From an uncultured Devosia sp. (GTDB taxonomy: Bacteria; Pseudomonadota; Alphaproteobacteria; Rhizobiales; Devosiaceae), in the NCBI RefSeq assembly GCF_913055165.1, contig NZ_CAJXJS010000008.1:1-64000 (forward strand): DNA of 64,000 bases, given 5' to 3'. Position 1 is the stretch's first letter, and every line of letters starts with the position of its first letter. The position numbers and the translations under genes are program-made. Positions 8,804 to 17,007 of the stretch are shown here, one piece after another. The notes under the pieces are model-generated. The model was given only the letters and a program-made list of their open reading frames with translations, did not search any database and had not been told where the DNA came from.

Positions 8804-9738
8804 CGCCGGAGGGCTTCAGGGAGAGACGTCTTGAACCTCCACCCCCGGGAGACTAGTTCGTGGGGGTACAGATTGGTCGACTGGATGAGTTTTTTCACTC
8901 GCGCTCGATTTATGGAGGTCTTGAGCCCGAGCCTGCTAAGAACTTCAAATCCCAGGGCTGCCATATTGATTATGCTCTCAGGGACCACGATCGTTGGCAG
9001 CTCGAACCCGGCAGCCTCGTTGAAGGCACGATTGATGATTTCTGTGGTCGTGCGTTCTGGATAAGCATAGAGAAAACGGATGACCGGTTCATCGAAGGCG
9101 GCCATGAATTTTATGCAGTCGTAGAGATCATAGACTGGAGCGCACGCCTTGATAGTATCTTTGCGAGCTGGATAGACGAAGCGCCTCTTTCGCAGCAGAC
9201 TCGCTAGACGCTCGAAATTGCCATGCTCACCGTCGCCGAAAGTCACCGAAGGTCGGACTGTAACGAGACGTCGGGTGGGATCTACCGCTTGCCAATCCTC
9301 ATGAATCTTCTCGGCCAAGAGCTTTGACTTACCATATGCGGTGACAGGTCGAGGCTTTGTGCGCTCATCGACCTGTTCCTCCTGAGGGCCATAAATGCCC
9401 ATGGTAGAGGTGAAAATTATCCGGCGTGCGCCTATCGCTGTGGCGAAGCGACAGACCTCGATCGCGCCGCGCACATTAGTCCAGTAATACTCCCAATCTT
9501 CAAAGCCGGGAGTGGTGTGGACGGCTGCAAGATTGAAGATGACGACCTCGCGTTCGACAGCCAGATCAATGGGCTCACGCACATCGCATTGGACGAAATC
9601 GGCCTTGGCATGGGTAAACCGGGGTTCGCGGATATCGGCGAGCACGATCCGGACCACTTCCGGGTCCTCGGCAAGATGCCCGGCCAGATGGGTGCCGAAA
9701 AAGCCAGACCCGCCGAAGATGACCGCCGTATACGTCAT
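8776..9738 (-). CDS. extended SDR NAD-dependent epimerase/dehydratase
   Basis: 320 residues. The N-terminal VIFGGSGFFGTHLAGHL motif is the GxxGxxG NAD(P)-binding fold, and FTSTMGIYGPQ plus the YGKSK active-site YxxxK are intact. It therefore should oxidise, reduce or epimerise a nucleotide sugar or sugar-like substrate in the cytoplasm. It overlaps fcl by four bases (ATGA) and belongs to the gmd operon. A clear paralogue sits at 32203-33183, sharing NLAAVHTTPG, DWEY-WTNV and the late SINRAR--KL--STN blocks. A mevalonate/sterol-dehydrogenase-like 3-beta-HSD relationship is also possible from the C-terminal half. Exact substrate unknown. Confidence 0.82.
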   Translation of the reverse strand: MTYTAVIFGGSGFFGTHLAGHLAEDPEVVRIVLADIREPRFTHAKADFVQCDVREPIDLAVEREVVIFNLAAVHTTPGFEDWEYYWTNVRGAIEVCRFATAIGARRIIFTSTMGIYGPQEEQVDERTKPRPVTAYGKSKLLAEKIHEDWQAVDPTRRLVTVRPSVTFGDGEHGNFERLASLLRKRRFVYPARKDTIKACAPVYDLYDCIKFMAAFDEPVIRFLYAYPERTTTEIINRAFNEAAGFELPTIVVPESIINMAALGFEVLSRLGLKTSINRARVKKLIQSTNLYPHELVSRGWRFKTSLPEALRRWKAESDFK

Positions 9739-10679
9739 TGCCAGCGCTCCTGATTGGCGAGGAACCAGTCATAGGTCTCCGCAATGCCGTCCCGCAGCCC
9801 GATGCGGGGTGCCCAGCCCATGCCGCGCAGCCGGTCGGCGCTCATCAGCTTGCGCGGCGTGCCGTCCGGCTTGGAGAAATCGTGCACGATCTCGCCATCA
9901 AAGCCGACCGCTTCGCAGATCAGTTCAGTCAGTTCGAGAATGGTCACGTCCTCACCCGAACCGACATTGACATGCTCGTAACCGGAATAGGTCTTGAGCA
10001 GGAAGACCAAAGCGTCCACGCAATCGTCGGCATGTAGGAATTCGCGGCGCGGCGTGCCTGTACCCCAGACGGTGATGGTCTTGTCGCCGTTGAGCTTGGC
10101 GTGGTGGGCCTTACGGATTAGAGCCGGCAGGACGTGACTGGAGCTGAGATCGAAATTGTCGCCCGGACCGTACAGATTGGTGGGCATGGCAGAGATAAAA
10201 TCGCAGCCATGCTGTTTGCGGTAGGCCTGGGCGAGCTTGATTCCGGCGATCTTGGCGATGGCATACCATTCATTGGTCGGCTCGAGCGGACCGGTCAGGA
10301 GCGCATCTTCCGTAATCGGCTGCTCCGCCATCTTGGGATAGATGCAGCTCGAGCCTAGAAACAGCATCTTGCTGACGCCGTTCTCGAAGGCCGCCTGAGT
10401 GATATTGGCTTCGATGATGAGGTTTTCGTAGAGGAAGTCGGCCGGATAGGTGTCATTGGCCAGAATACCGCCCACCTTTGCCGCCGCCATGACAATGGCA
10501 TCCGGCTTGGCGTCGGCCATGAAGGCCTCGACCTCGGTCTGCCGCTTGAGATCGACGACATCGCGGCCCGCGGTAATCACTTCGCAACCTTCGGTGCCAA
10601 GCCGGCGCACCACGGCGCTGCCGACCATGCCGCGATGGCCGGCGACGTAGACGCGCTTATTGGTCAGATCGAAGGTCAT
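9735..10679 (-). CDS. fcl: GDP-L-fucose synthase
   Basis: 314 residues from the ATG at 10679. Translation upstream of that point is low quality, and the length then matches the family. RVYVAGHRGMVGSAVVRRL is the NADP-binding start typical of Fcl/WcaG. FLGSSCIYPKMAEQPI contains the conserved Ser and Cys, and NEWYAIAKIAG carries the YxxxK pair. The C-terminal part includes PTNLYGPGDNFD and TGTPRREFLHADD. It carries out the 3,5-epimerisation and 4-reduction of GDP-4-keto-6-deoxymannose to GDP-L-fucose. It lies four bases after gmd, the enzyme that makes its substrate, so the pathway assignment is firm. Confidence 0.96.
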   Translation of the reverse strand: MTFDLTNKRVYVAGHRGMVGSAVVRRLGTEGCEVITAGRDVVDLKRQTEVEAFMADAKPDAIVMAAAKVGGILANDTYPADFLYENLIIEANITQAAFENGVSKMLFLGSSCIYPKMAEQPITEDALLTGPLEPTNEWYAIAKIAGIKLAQAYRKQHGCDFISAMPTNLYGPGDNFDLSSSHVLPALIRKAHHAKLNGDKTITVWGTGTPRREFLHADDCVDALVFLLKTYSGYEHVNVGSGEDVTILELTELICEAVGFDGEIVHDFSKPDGTPRKLMSADRLRGMGWAPRIGLRDGIAETYDWFLANQERWQ

Positions 10680-10683
10680 GGCA

Positions 10684-11808
10684 CTACTCAACGCTGACGG
10701 GAAGGTCGAGCCCATGCTGCTTGAGAAGGGCATGGCGGCGCGCTGCCTTATGGTCCTCGCGAACCATCTCGGCGCACATTTCCTGGGCGGTAATTTCGGG
10801 GGTCCAGCCAAGCTTTTGCTTCGCCTTGCTCGGATCCCCCAGCAAGGTTTCCACTTCAGACGGACGGAAATAGCGCGGGTCTATGCGGACGATCACGTCA
10901 CCGGGCTTCAGGGCAGGGGCCATGTCGCCCTCGATCGCAGTGACGGTTGCTACTTCGTCAACGCCAAATCCGGAAAATTCCAGGGTGATACCGAGGTCCT
11001 CAGCGGTCCAGCGGATGAACTCGCGCACGGAATACTGCACGCCCGTGGCGATGACGAAGTCCTCGGGTTCGTCCTGCTGCAGCATCATCCACTGCATGCG
11101 GACATAGTCTTTTGCATGGCCCCAATCGCGCAGGGCATCGATATTGCCCATATAGAGGCAGGGCTCGAGCCCCATGGCGATGTTGGAGAGACCGCGGGTG
11201 ATCTTGCGGGTCACGAAGGTTTCCCCGCGACGTGGAGACTCGTGGTTGAAGAGGATGCCGTTGCAGGCATAGATCCCATAGGCCTCGCGATAGTTCACCG
11301 TGATCCAATAGGCGTACATCTTGGCCACGGCATAGGGCGAGCGCGGATAGAAGGGCGTGGTTTCGCGCTGCGGGGTCTCCTGGACGAGGCCATAGAGTTC
11401 CGAGGTCGAGGCCTGGTAGAACCTTGTCTTCTTTTCAAGCCCCAGGAAGCGGATGGCCTCGAGCAATCGCAGCGTGCCGATGGCGTCGACATCGGCGGTA
11501 TATTCGGGCGCCTCAAAGCTCACGGCGACGTGCGACTGGGCACCGAGATTATAGACCTCGTCGGGCTCAATATCGCGCAGGATGCGCGTCAGGTTCGAGG
11601 TATCGGAGAGATCCCCATAGTGCAGCTTGAAGCGGCCATTCTTGGTGTGCGGGTCTTCGTAGATATGGTCGACGCGCTGGGTGTTGAGCAGCGAGGCCCG
11701 GCGCTTGATGCCATGCACTTCATAGCCCTTTTCGAGCAGAAGCTCGGCCAGGTAGGAGCCATCCTGGCCTGTAATACCGGTGATGAGCGCAGTTTTTCCC
11801 GACCCCAT
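10684..11808 (-). CDS. gmd: GDP-mannose 4,6-dehydratase
   Basis: 374 residues from the ATG at 11808 ([20 protein letters not shown]), the usual Gmd start. An upstream in-frame extension exists but is poor coding. Key segments are [19 protein letters not shown], the [10 protein letters not shown] Ser/Thr block with the catalytic Glu, and the [10 protein letters not shown] YxxxK. It removes water from GDP-mannose to give GDP-4-keto-6-deoxymannose, the first committed step to GDP-fucose. It is the first gene of the ten-gene polysaccharide operon, so the promoter should lie in 11809-12364. Confidence 0.96.
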   Translation of the reverse strand: MGSGKTALITGITGQDGSYLAELLLEKGYEVHGIKRRASLLNTQRVDHIYEDPHTKNGRFKLHYGDLSDTSNLTRILRDIEPDEVYNLGAQSHVAVSFEAPEYTADVDAIGTLRLLEAIRFLGLEKKTRFYQASTSELYGLVQETPQRETTPFYPRSPYAVAKMYAYWITVNYREAYGIYACNGILFNHESPRRGETFVTRKITRGLSNIAMGLEPCLYMGNIDALRDWGHAKDYVRMQWMMLQQDEPEDFVIATGVQYSVREFIRWTAEDLGITLEFSGFGVDEVATVTAIEGDMAPALKPGDVIVRIDPRYFRPSEVETLLGDPSKAKQKLGWTPEITAQEMCAEMVREDHKAARRHALLKQHGLDLPVSVE

Positions 11809-12364
11809 GCAATATCCCCAATCAATAATCATGCGTTCAGCCCGTGATGATGCGGAAATGTCCGCAACCCGGTTGCTGAACTCCCAGTCCCAAAAACGAG
11901 GAAACCAACTACACGCAAAACTGCAAGTAGAAAACCACACCAATTGTTAATCGTGACCAATGGTTACCACGCGGACGGGAGCGAAACGCCTGGTTACGGC
12001 GGTGCTTCTTCCATCGGCCATCTGTTTTTGCATGGGACGAATGCAGTTCTCGCATGTATCGGAAGTGCGGGGCGTGGGGCTGCGGCGATGCCGAACGTGC
12101 GGAAACACAAGTTGGCGCACGCTCGGCCGCAAAGCCGGGGGATGTGCGCAAGACAAGCTGGCGCATGTCGACCACCGGGCATCCGTCAGGCATTGATACT
12201 GACCGGGTGCAACCGGCCAGTCCATGTCACCTCCATCATCGCAGCTCTCCCTGCACCCTCTGAATATACAATATGTGAATTTCGATTCCGGCTTGCCGCT
12301 CGCCTTTTAAGAGCCGCCGTAAAGCCGTTCCATGCCTCGCGCTTCGACCCCTCGATCACTGCGG
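11809..12364. other. intergenic region upstream of the gmd operon
   Basis: No gene is supported in these ~550 bases, although fragments stay open on both strands. The region should hold the gmd promoter. It contains a 6-bp stem (TGCGGA/TCCGCA, 11851-11866, AATG loop) close to the start and an imperfect direct repeat at 12097-12167 that may be an operator. The far end abuts the 3' end of the relaxase gene. Confidence 0.5.
12097..12167. repeat. imperfect direct repeat, 24-25 bases, two copies
   Basis: Copies at 12097-12121 and 12144-12167 share GTGCG, ACAAG, TGGCGCA and a final G in the same order with a few substitutions and a one-base length difference. Their starts are 47 bases apart. Both lie ~300 bases upstream of gmd. 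Paired direct repeats upstream of a large operon may be regulator sites, but no regulator is identified. Confidence 0.45.
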
Positions 12365-14362
12365 TCATTCGGGCTCGTAGGGGCTCTCAAGATCGCCCCC
12401 GTCCCAGTCCGGTTCGTCAGCGTCTTCGAAATCGAAATCGTCCGGCGAAGGCGGCTCGGGGTCCGGGTCATCCTCGGGCAAATCATCAAAACCCGCGTCA
12501 TCGAGCATGGCAAAGGCGGCTGCCTCTGCTGCAAGGTCGGCATCGACCGCCTCGAGATCGGCCCGCTCATCCCAGAAGAGCTCACCTTCGGTCCCGACAA
12601 ATCTTGCGAGCTCCTGTACTAGGCCCGCCTCATCCGCAGAAGCGTCGCGTTCGGGAAAGGTCCATTCCAGATCATAAGGGTAGGTGGCAAAGAAGCGTAT
12701 CGCGGCGGCGATGCCAGACGGGGTGGTTATGAGCGCGCCGTCGGGATCGACTGCAAAGGCCGGCCAGTCGGACCCGGCCGGCACAATTCCGGCGCCAGAA
12801 GGTGCATGAAAGATGGCTGATCGGGGCGGGGCGGGGCGTTTGGTGCGCCCGGCTTCCGGGGCGGCTCGAGCGGCCGCATCGCGCCAGGTGAGAACCCGGA
12901 CGTGGCTGGCGGCGAGATCAAGCAGTGGCAGCCTTGTCCAGTCACTATCCGCCCGTCGGATGAGGACAATTTTGGAATTGCCGGCGATGGCCGCCGCAAG
13001 GACGAGGGACAGCTCCGGCGCGTTGAGGGCATCGGCATCGTCGATGATGATGGTGGCCCGCGAAACCATCCGGCTTTTCACTGCCTCGAGGTCCCGCACG
13101 ACCGCTTTTGGGGGCGGGTGTCCCGCTGCATGGGCGATGACCACCGGGGTCAAACCGGCCGCCTGCGCGGTTCGGGCGATATCGGACACGAGGAGCCCGG
13201 CAGCACCAGTGGCCTCGACCAGCGTTAAATCGGCATCATCGAAATTCGCGTTCAGAACCGCTCGCGTTTCTTCTGAAAAGCCTTCTTGAGTGTGAGGCTC
13301 TACCGTCCGACGGCAGGTGTCTTTATTGGCCAAGATCAGCATCCGGCCAAAGGCCGCGAGTTCGGTCTGCACCAGGTGAACGCTGGCAAACCACTCACGC
13401 TGATCCGGGATATCGAGTTCCACGCATTGGCCGAGCCCGATGCTGGCCTCGGTCATTTCTGCGGCGAGTTCAGGATGGAGGTGACGCGAAAAGAATGTCC
13501 TCAACTCGCTTCGGGTAAAGGGCGCCTCAAAACAGGCCAGGGCGTCATGGATGGAAAGGACGATCGTAGCGTTTTCGTCTTCGCGCGCCTGGTTGACGAG
13601 GAGGGCGCGACCCTTGACGTCCGAAGCGTTCTGGCGTTGGCGGCTGCGCCACCGCCTCACCGCTCGCAGCGGCGCGGGATCGAGGGCCATCGGCGGGCTG
13701 GGGGTGACGCGCAGATCAAGGCCTTCTGCCGCAAAGAAGCGGTTCTGAGAATCGCCCCACAGCTTGCCCCAGTGCCGGCCATAGATCTTGCCGGCACGTT
13801 TGATCGGGTCGAGGGCCGTGTAGCGCCGCCGCGCCAGCCCCTGAGGCGTGATCTGCCGCGGCGCGACCAGAATGTGGCAGTGAAGATTGGCGCTGGCCGT
13901 GGCGATCGATCTGGCGAAAGCGTCGTCTTCGGTTCCAAAGGCGTCCTCCAGCGTTGCTTCTTCGCTCTGGGCTCCATGCGGGCGGTGCACGGCCAGAGTG
14001 GCCGCTAAATTGTGTCTCTCGACAATGATCTCGCGCGCGAAAGCTTCGGCCATGCGGCAGCTCAACTCGATCGGAAGCTCGCCAGGCATGGGCAGGGCGA
14101 GAACCAGCTCGAAGCCGAGCACGGCGTCACGGCGAGGGGCGGCGGCCTCGACCGCCTCCCAGAGATCTGCTCCCTCCATTTCCGCGCATCCCTCGGGCAC
14201 CAGGGTCACCGTCTCGATCAGGTCGGGCCGGTCCTTGTGGTCGAAAGCCTGCCCTGTGCGGGCGGAAACGAGATGCCGGCGGGTGATATAGGCGAGCCGT
14301 TGGATGGATGAATGACCGCGCGAGCGCTGTAACGGCATCGATCTCGCAAACGCAATGGCCAT
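12365..14362 (-). CDS. MobA/MobL-type relaxase with degenerate helicase half
   Basis: 665 residues, starting at the ATG at 14362 behind an AGGAAG ribosome site. The N-terminal third is a MobA/MobL (TraA-like) relaxase: HSSIQRLAYITRRHL holds the catalytic Tyr (~25), AVHRPHG and NLHCHILVAPR supply the metal-binding histidines (~126-129, 161, 163). An insertion of about 30 residues separates the two histidine motifs. The middle resembles the helicase part of TraA, with a Walker B-like TIIIDDADALNAPELSLVLA, but where a GxxGxGKS Walker A is expected there is VEATGAAGLLVSDIA. The C-terminal ~50 residues are extremely acidic. Nicking by the relaxase domain seems possible; ATP-driven unwinding does not. 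The gene is much shorter than full TraA proteins (over 1000 residues). Confidence 0.78.
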   Translation of the reverse strand: MAIAFARSMPLQRSRGHSSIQRLAYITRRHLVSARTGQAFDHKDRPDLIETVTLVPEGCAEMEGADLWEAVEAAAPRRDAVLGFELVLALPMPGELPIELSCRMAEAFAREIIVERHNLAATLAVHRPHGAQSEEATLEDAFGTEDDAFARSIATASANLHCHILVAPRQITPQGLARRRYTALDPIKRAGKIYGRHWGKLWGDSQNRFFAAEGLDLRVTPSPPMALDPAPLRAVRRWRSRQRQNASDVKGRALLVNQAREDENATIVLSIHDALACFEAPFTRSELRTFFSRHLHPELAAEMTEASIGLGQCVELDIPDQREWFASVHLVQTELAAFGRMLILANKDTCRRTVEPHTQEGFSEETRAVLNANFDDADLTLVEATGAAGLLVSDIARTAQAAGLTPVVIAHAAGHPPPKAVVRDLEAVKSRMVSRATIIIDDADALNAPELSLVLAAAIAGNSKIVLIRRADSDWTRLPLLDLAASHVRVLTWRDAAARAAPEAGRTKRPAPPRSAIFHAPSGAGIVPAGSDWPAFAVDPDGALITTPSGIAAAIRFFATYPYDLEWTFPERDASADEAGLVQELARFVGTEGELFWDERADLEAVDADLAAEAAAFAMLDDAGFDDLPEDDPDPEPPSPDDFDFEDADEPDWDGGDLESPYEPE

Positions 14363-14556
14363 ACCAACTTCCTATACGCGATGACCCTCCGGCGAGAGCG
14401 GGAGGCGTTCTGGCAAGGGACAATAGCAAAATTTTGCGACCGACCCGGAAATTTTCGGTTTCGGGGGCACGTGTCTTGCCAGAGCCAGGGGCAGTCTCGG
14501 GGAAGACCGGTGGCGGCGATGCGCCGCCGGGCCTAACTTAGCTCAAGGAACCCAAG
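14363..14556. other. candidate origin of transfer between relaxase and divergent partner
   Basis: Divergent intergenic region next to a relaxase gene, the usual place for an oriT. A perfect 9-base inverted repeat TCTGGCAAG (14409-14417) / CTTGCCAGA (14475-14483) flanks a segment with a perfect 12-base palindrome GCAAAATTTTGC (14426-14437) and an imperfect palindrome CCGGAAATTTTCGG (~14445-14458). These may equally be operators controlling the two divergent promoters. I do not recognise a known nic sequence. Confidence 0.4.
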
Positions 14557-15393
14557 ATGGCTGAAAATAGTCCCGGCTCGGACGACATCCGTGCGCAAAC
14601 CCATGCGCTGGCCGACATGACCCGCCAGCTCACGCGCCGGAAGCTCGGCAACGGCCAGACGCCTGCAGGACGGAGCGCTGCGCTCGCCCAGAAGACGGCT
14701 CGCGTGGAGCTCGCGGCCGTGCAAAATTCGCTCGCGATTGCCGGAACTCTGACGGCAATCGCCACTCAGATTGGCTTCCAAACCTGCCCGCTTGACGCGT
14801 CTGCATTGCGTGGGGCGCTGCTCACAGTGATGGACAGTGCCAGCGACGAAGCCAAGGTCGCAGCGTTTCGCCAGTGCGAGGAGGTGTACCAGGCTAGCCG
14901 GCGCCGCCGGGTCCAAGGCGTCCAGGGCCTGGTCCTTGTGGCGCGCCCCGGCGCCGAACTCGTCAAGGCCGCAGCGGCACTGGGGCTGCGCCGTGACCGG
15001 CTCGCCGGCGGTCTCAGGGGGCGTGCCGACCCCGCGGCCTTCGCCGCTCTTGGGCGTGACTACTCGTGCTCCGTGGTTGTGACCAGCGAGGGCGAGTGCG
15101 TCCAGCTTGTCGTCGATGGCCTGGTCGATGAGGAGGCGTTGAGCCTGCTCGGCGGGCAACTGGCCCAGGTGGATGCCGTACAGACATCGGCCGGCCTTGA
15201 GGGCGAGGCGGCGCCGCCGCTCGCGGGCGATCCGCTGACGAAGGGGGCGGATGGTACTGAGGGCGATGGCGGGTTGGGTCCCAAAGGAGCCCACGGACAC
15301 AATCGCATCGCCTCGGCCTTGCGCCGCCCCATGGGGTCGCCTGCGGATTCTCGTTCCGCGCCCGACCATGGAGACGAGGATATCGGGCGCTAG
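14557..15393 (+). CDS. hypothetical protein divergent from the relaxase
   Basis: 278 residues from an ATG behind AAGGAA. The N-terminal half is helical and basic (MTRQLTRRKLGNGQ, AALAQKTARVELAAVQ); the middle contains RRRRVQGVQGLVLVARPGA; the last ~60 residues are glycine/proline-rich and probably disordered. No signal peptide or membrane segment. I do not recognise the family and it lacks the ribbon-helix-helix look of MobC. Its position, back-to-back with the relaxase gene across an inverted-repeat region and closed by its own terminator, suggests a relaxosome accessory or a co-mobilised gene, but that is inference. The opposite strand is also open, with a less protein-like translation. Confidence 0.6.
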   Translation: MAENSPGSDDIRAQTHALADMTRQLTRRKLGNGQTPAGRSAALAQKTARVELAAVQNSLAIAGTLTAIATQIGFQTCPLDASALRGALLTVMDSASDEAKVAAFRQCEEVYQASRRRRVQGVQGLVLVARPGAELVKAAAALGLRRDRLAGGLRGRADPAAFAALGRDYSCSVVVTSEGECVQLVVDGLVDEEALSLLGGQLAQVDAVQTSAGLEGEAAPPLAGDPLTKGADGTEGDGGLGPKGAHGHNRIASALRRPMGSPADSRSAPDHGDEDIGR

Positions 15394-15413
15394 GCTGGAA
15401 CGGATCAAAAGGT

Positions 15414-15449
15414 GGGCGGACGGGATTCGATTCCCGCCCGCCCTTTTTT
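15414..15449 (+). terminator. rho-independent terminator
   Basis: GGGCGGACGGGA pairs with TCCCGCCCGCCC (one mismatch, TTCGAT loop) and is followed by a run of six T. It lies 20 bases after the stop of the gene at 14557-15393. The TTCGATT loop resembles a tRNA T-arm, but no tRNA body is present. Confidence 0.85.
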
Positions 15450-15848
15450 CGCCTCTGGACTACCTGTCCTCAGCCGGCATGGGAGCGCGGCTTATCCCAG
15501 GGATTGGGGAGCCGCTCGGTCGGCGACGGGCGCCGGATGCTTTACCTGTATAGAGTGGCATCCCCCTCGGCTGGTGGGAGCGCGTTAGCAACCTTCCCAT
15601 CCACGCGATCTGGGCCGCGTGTGTCCTTGCCGCGGGATCCAAAATCGGGTCCCACGTCAATTCAGATGCCGGTTTTCGCGGCGGTCGGGCGGAAATCGTG
15701 TGGCAGGGCCCATTGTGCCAACACGCTACGCTTTTTTGTTCTTAGCCACCGGACTGTATAGCCTCGGTGGCTGCCAAGCGAGGCTATCGGTCTTGATTTG
15801 ACCTGTTGCCTGAGGCCGAAGAGGTTTCCCAACCCCGGCATTGCTGGA
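15450..15848. other. intergenic region with two overlapping, mutually exclusive hairpins
   Basis: No gene is supported. Near its right end are two perfect inverted repeats that overlap: AGCCACCG/CGGTGGCT (15744-15751 with 15765-15772) and ATAGCCTCG/CGAGGCTAT (15758-15766 with 15779-15787). Only one can form at a time. Neither is followed by a T-run, so they are not standard terminators. They lie just past the 3' end of the exported-protein gene. Confidence 0.5.
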
Positions 15849-16820
15849 CTAATAGACGCTCGTCAGCACCTCGACCTCGCGGGGACTGCCCGGCTGGATC
15901 TGGACCGCCCGGTTATAGACCTGGTCGCCGAGCTTAGCGAGGACAAGGTATTCGCCCTCGGCAAGCACGGTGGAAGGAAATGCCCCTCGCTCACTGAAAA
16001 CAGTGGCGCCATCCGCAGTCTTCACGGTCCACTCGACATCGGCGATGGCTTCGCCGCCTTCTTCCGAGACGAGTCTGAACGAGACCTCAGCCGCATGGTG
16101 ATAGAGTGTGGCGTCGGTCAACTGACCCGGCTCGACCCGAAGATCGGCTCGAACCAACGCATTGACGGTGCCGAAGCGTGAAACGATATGATAGGTGCCG
16201 GAAGTGAGTGTTACGATCTCTTGAGGTGGCACATTGTCGACGACCAGCGCGCGACTGCTTTCGTCCCCAGAGGTAAAGATGTCGAAATGCAGTTGCGTCG
16301 GGGAAATCGGGATGTCGCCGGTGACGGCCGAATTCAGGCGCAGGGCTCCAGCCTCGAGAATGACGTCATGGGTTGTCGTGCCTGGTACTACCGTCAGCGG
16401 TTCGCTTACCTGGGCCTGACCATAGGCAACATGCACCACATATTCCCCCGGCGGCAGTTCAAGCTGTGCGCTGCCGGCGTCGGCCTTGGCGATAAGCGCC
16501 ATTTCGCCATCTTCTCCTGGCGCACCCTCAAAGACGCGCCAGACCAATCCCTCGGGAATTGGCGTGCCATCGGCAGTGATACGGGCGGTAAGTACGACCG
16601 GCTGCGGTACGCTGGAGACCGCAGCAATGGCTTCGGTGGCCGTCGTTTCGCCCTCGCTCGTCGCTCCAGTGGGCGGCACCATGGCTTCGCGATCCGGCCG
16701 GGGTCTAGGCAAAGGCGGGATCTCGCCGGTTTCCTGGGAAAGCGTGGGCTGCACGGCAGGCAAAGCGCCAAGGGCCGCCGAGAGCCCGATAAGGATTGCC
16801 AGAACTTTTGCCGAACGCAT
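15849..16820 (-). CDS. exported protein with Ig-like/PEGA-type repeats
   Basis: 323 residues from the ATG at 16820. The upstream in-frame GTG at 16832 lies in the GGGAGA ribosome site of that ATG, so it is not the start. A signal peptide is clear (KVLAILIGLSAALGALPA), followed by a proline-rich linker (IPPLPRPRPDREAMVPP). The rest contains three or four beta-rich repeats with recurring glycine-tyrosine turns (ELPPGEYVVHVAYG, LTSGTYHIVSRFG, LAEGEYLVLAKLG), like carboxypeptidase-regulatory or PEGA folds. It probably acts in the periplasm or on the surface. Similar proteins are widespread in Rhizobiales without an assigned function. Single gene, convergent with nothing obvious. Confidence 0.75.
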   Translation of the reverse strand: MRSAKVLAILIGLSAALGALPAVQPTLSQETGEIPPLPRPRPDREAMVPPTGATSEGETTATEAIAAVSSVPQPVVLTARITADGTPIPEGLVWRVFEGAPGEDGEMALIAKADAGSAQLELPPGEYVVHVAYGQAQVSEPLTVVPGTTTHDVILEAGALRLNSAVTGDIPISPTQLHFDIFTSGDESSRALVVDNVPPQEIVTLTSGTYHIVSRFGTVNALVRADLRVEPGQLTDATLYHHAAEVSFRLVSEEGGEAIADVEWTVKTADGATVFSERGAFPSTVLAEGEYLVLAKLGDQVYNRAVQIQPGSPREVEVLTSVY

Positions 16821-17007
16821 TTGATCTCCCACTCGCGGCGCCTGTGTTGCGACCGACTCTCGACTTCACCTAGAGCCCGAATGGGGAAAAGCTGTGTCAC
16901 AATCGCTGTTGATTTTAAACCATTGCGTGAGACTTCAAAACCTTTTTACGTCGACGGCTGGCCTTATCGGCGGGTATGGCTGGGCCGAAACTGTTTGGAG
17001 ATGATTG

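Noticed and set aside
10660-11847. 395-codon plus-strand frame opposite gmd
   Set aside because: It is fully antisense to a certain gmd gene and reflects the high G+C third positions. No family features.
11909-12364. Possible zinc-finger or MucR-like small gene upstream of gmd
   Set aside because: Several frames have CxxC-like pairs, but no ribosome site, no conserved motif order and no clear codon bias.
13286-14008. 240-codon plus-strand frame opposite the relaxase
   Set aside because: Antisense to the relaxase coding sequence, which has clear catalytic motifs. The plus translation shows none.
14533-15408. Long minus-strand open frame opposite the gene at 14557-15393
   Set aside because: Its translation is rich in Arg, His and Gly with no domain character, and it lacks a good ribosome site. 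The plus-strand frame has a ribosome site and a terminator.
15411-15449. Possible tRNA 3' part, because of a GGGATTCGATTCCC T-arm-like element
   Set aside because: The T-stem lacks the required G53-C61 pair, no anticodon or D arm is found upstream, and a T-run follows. It is a terminator.
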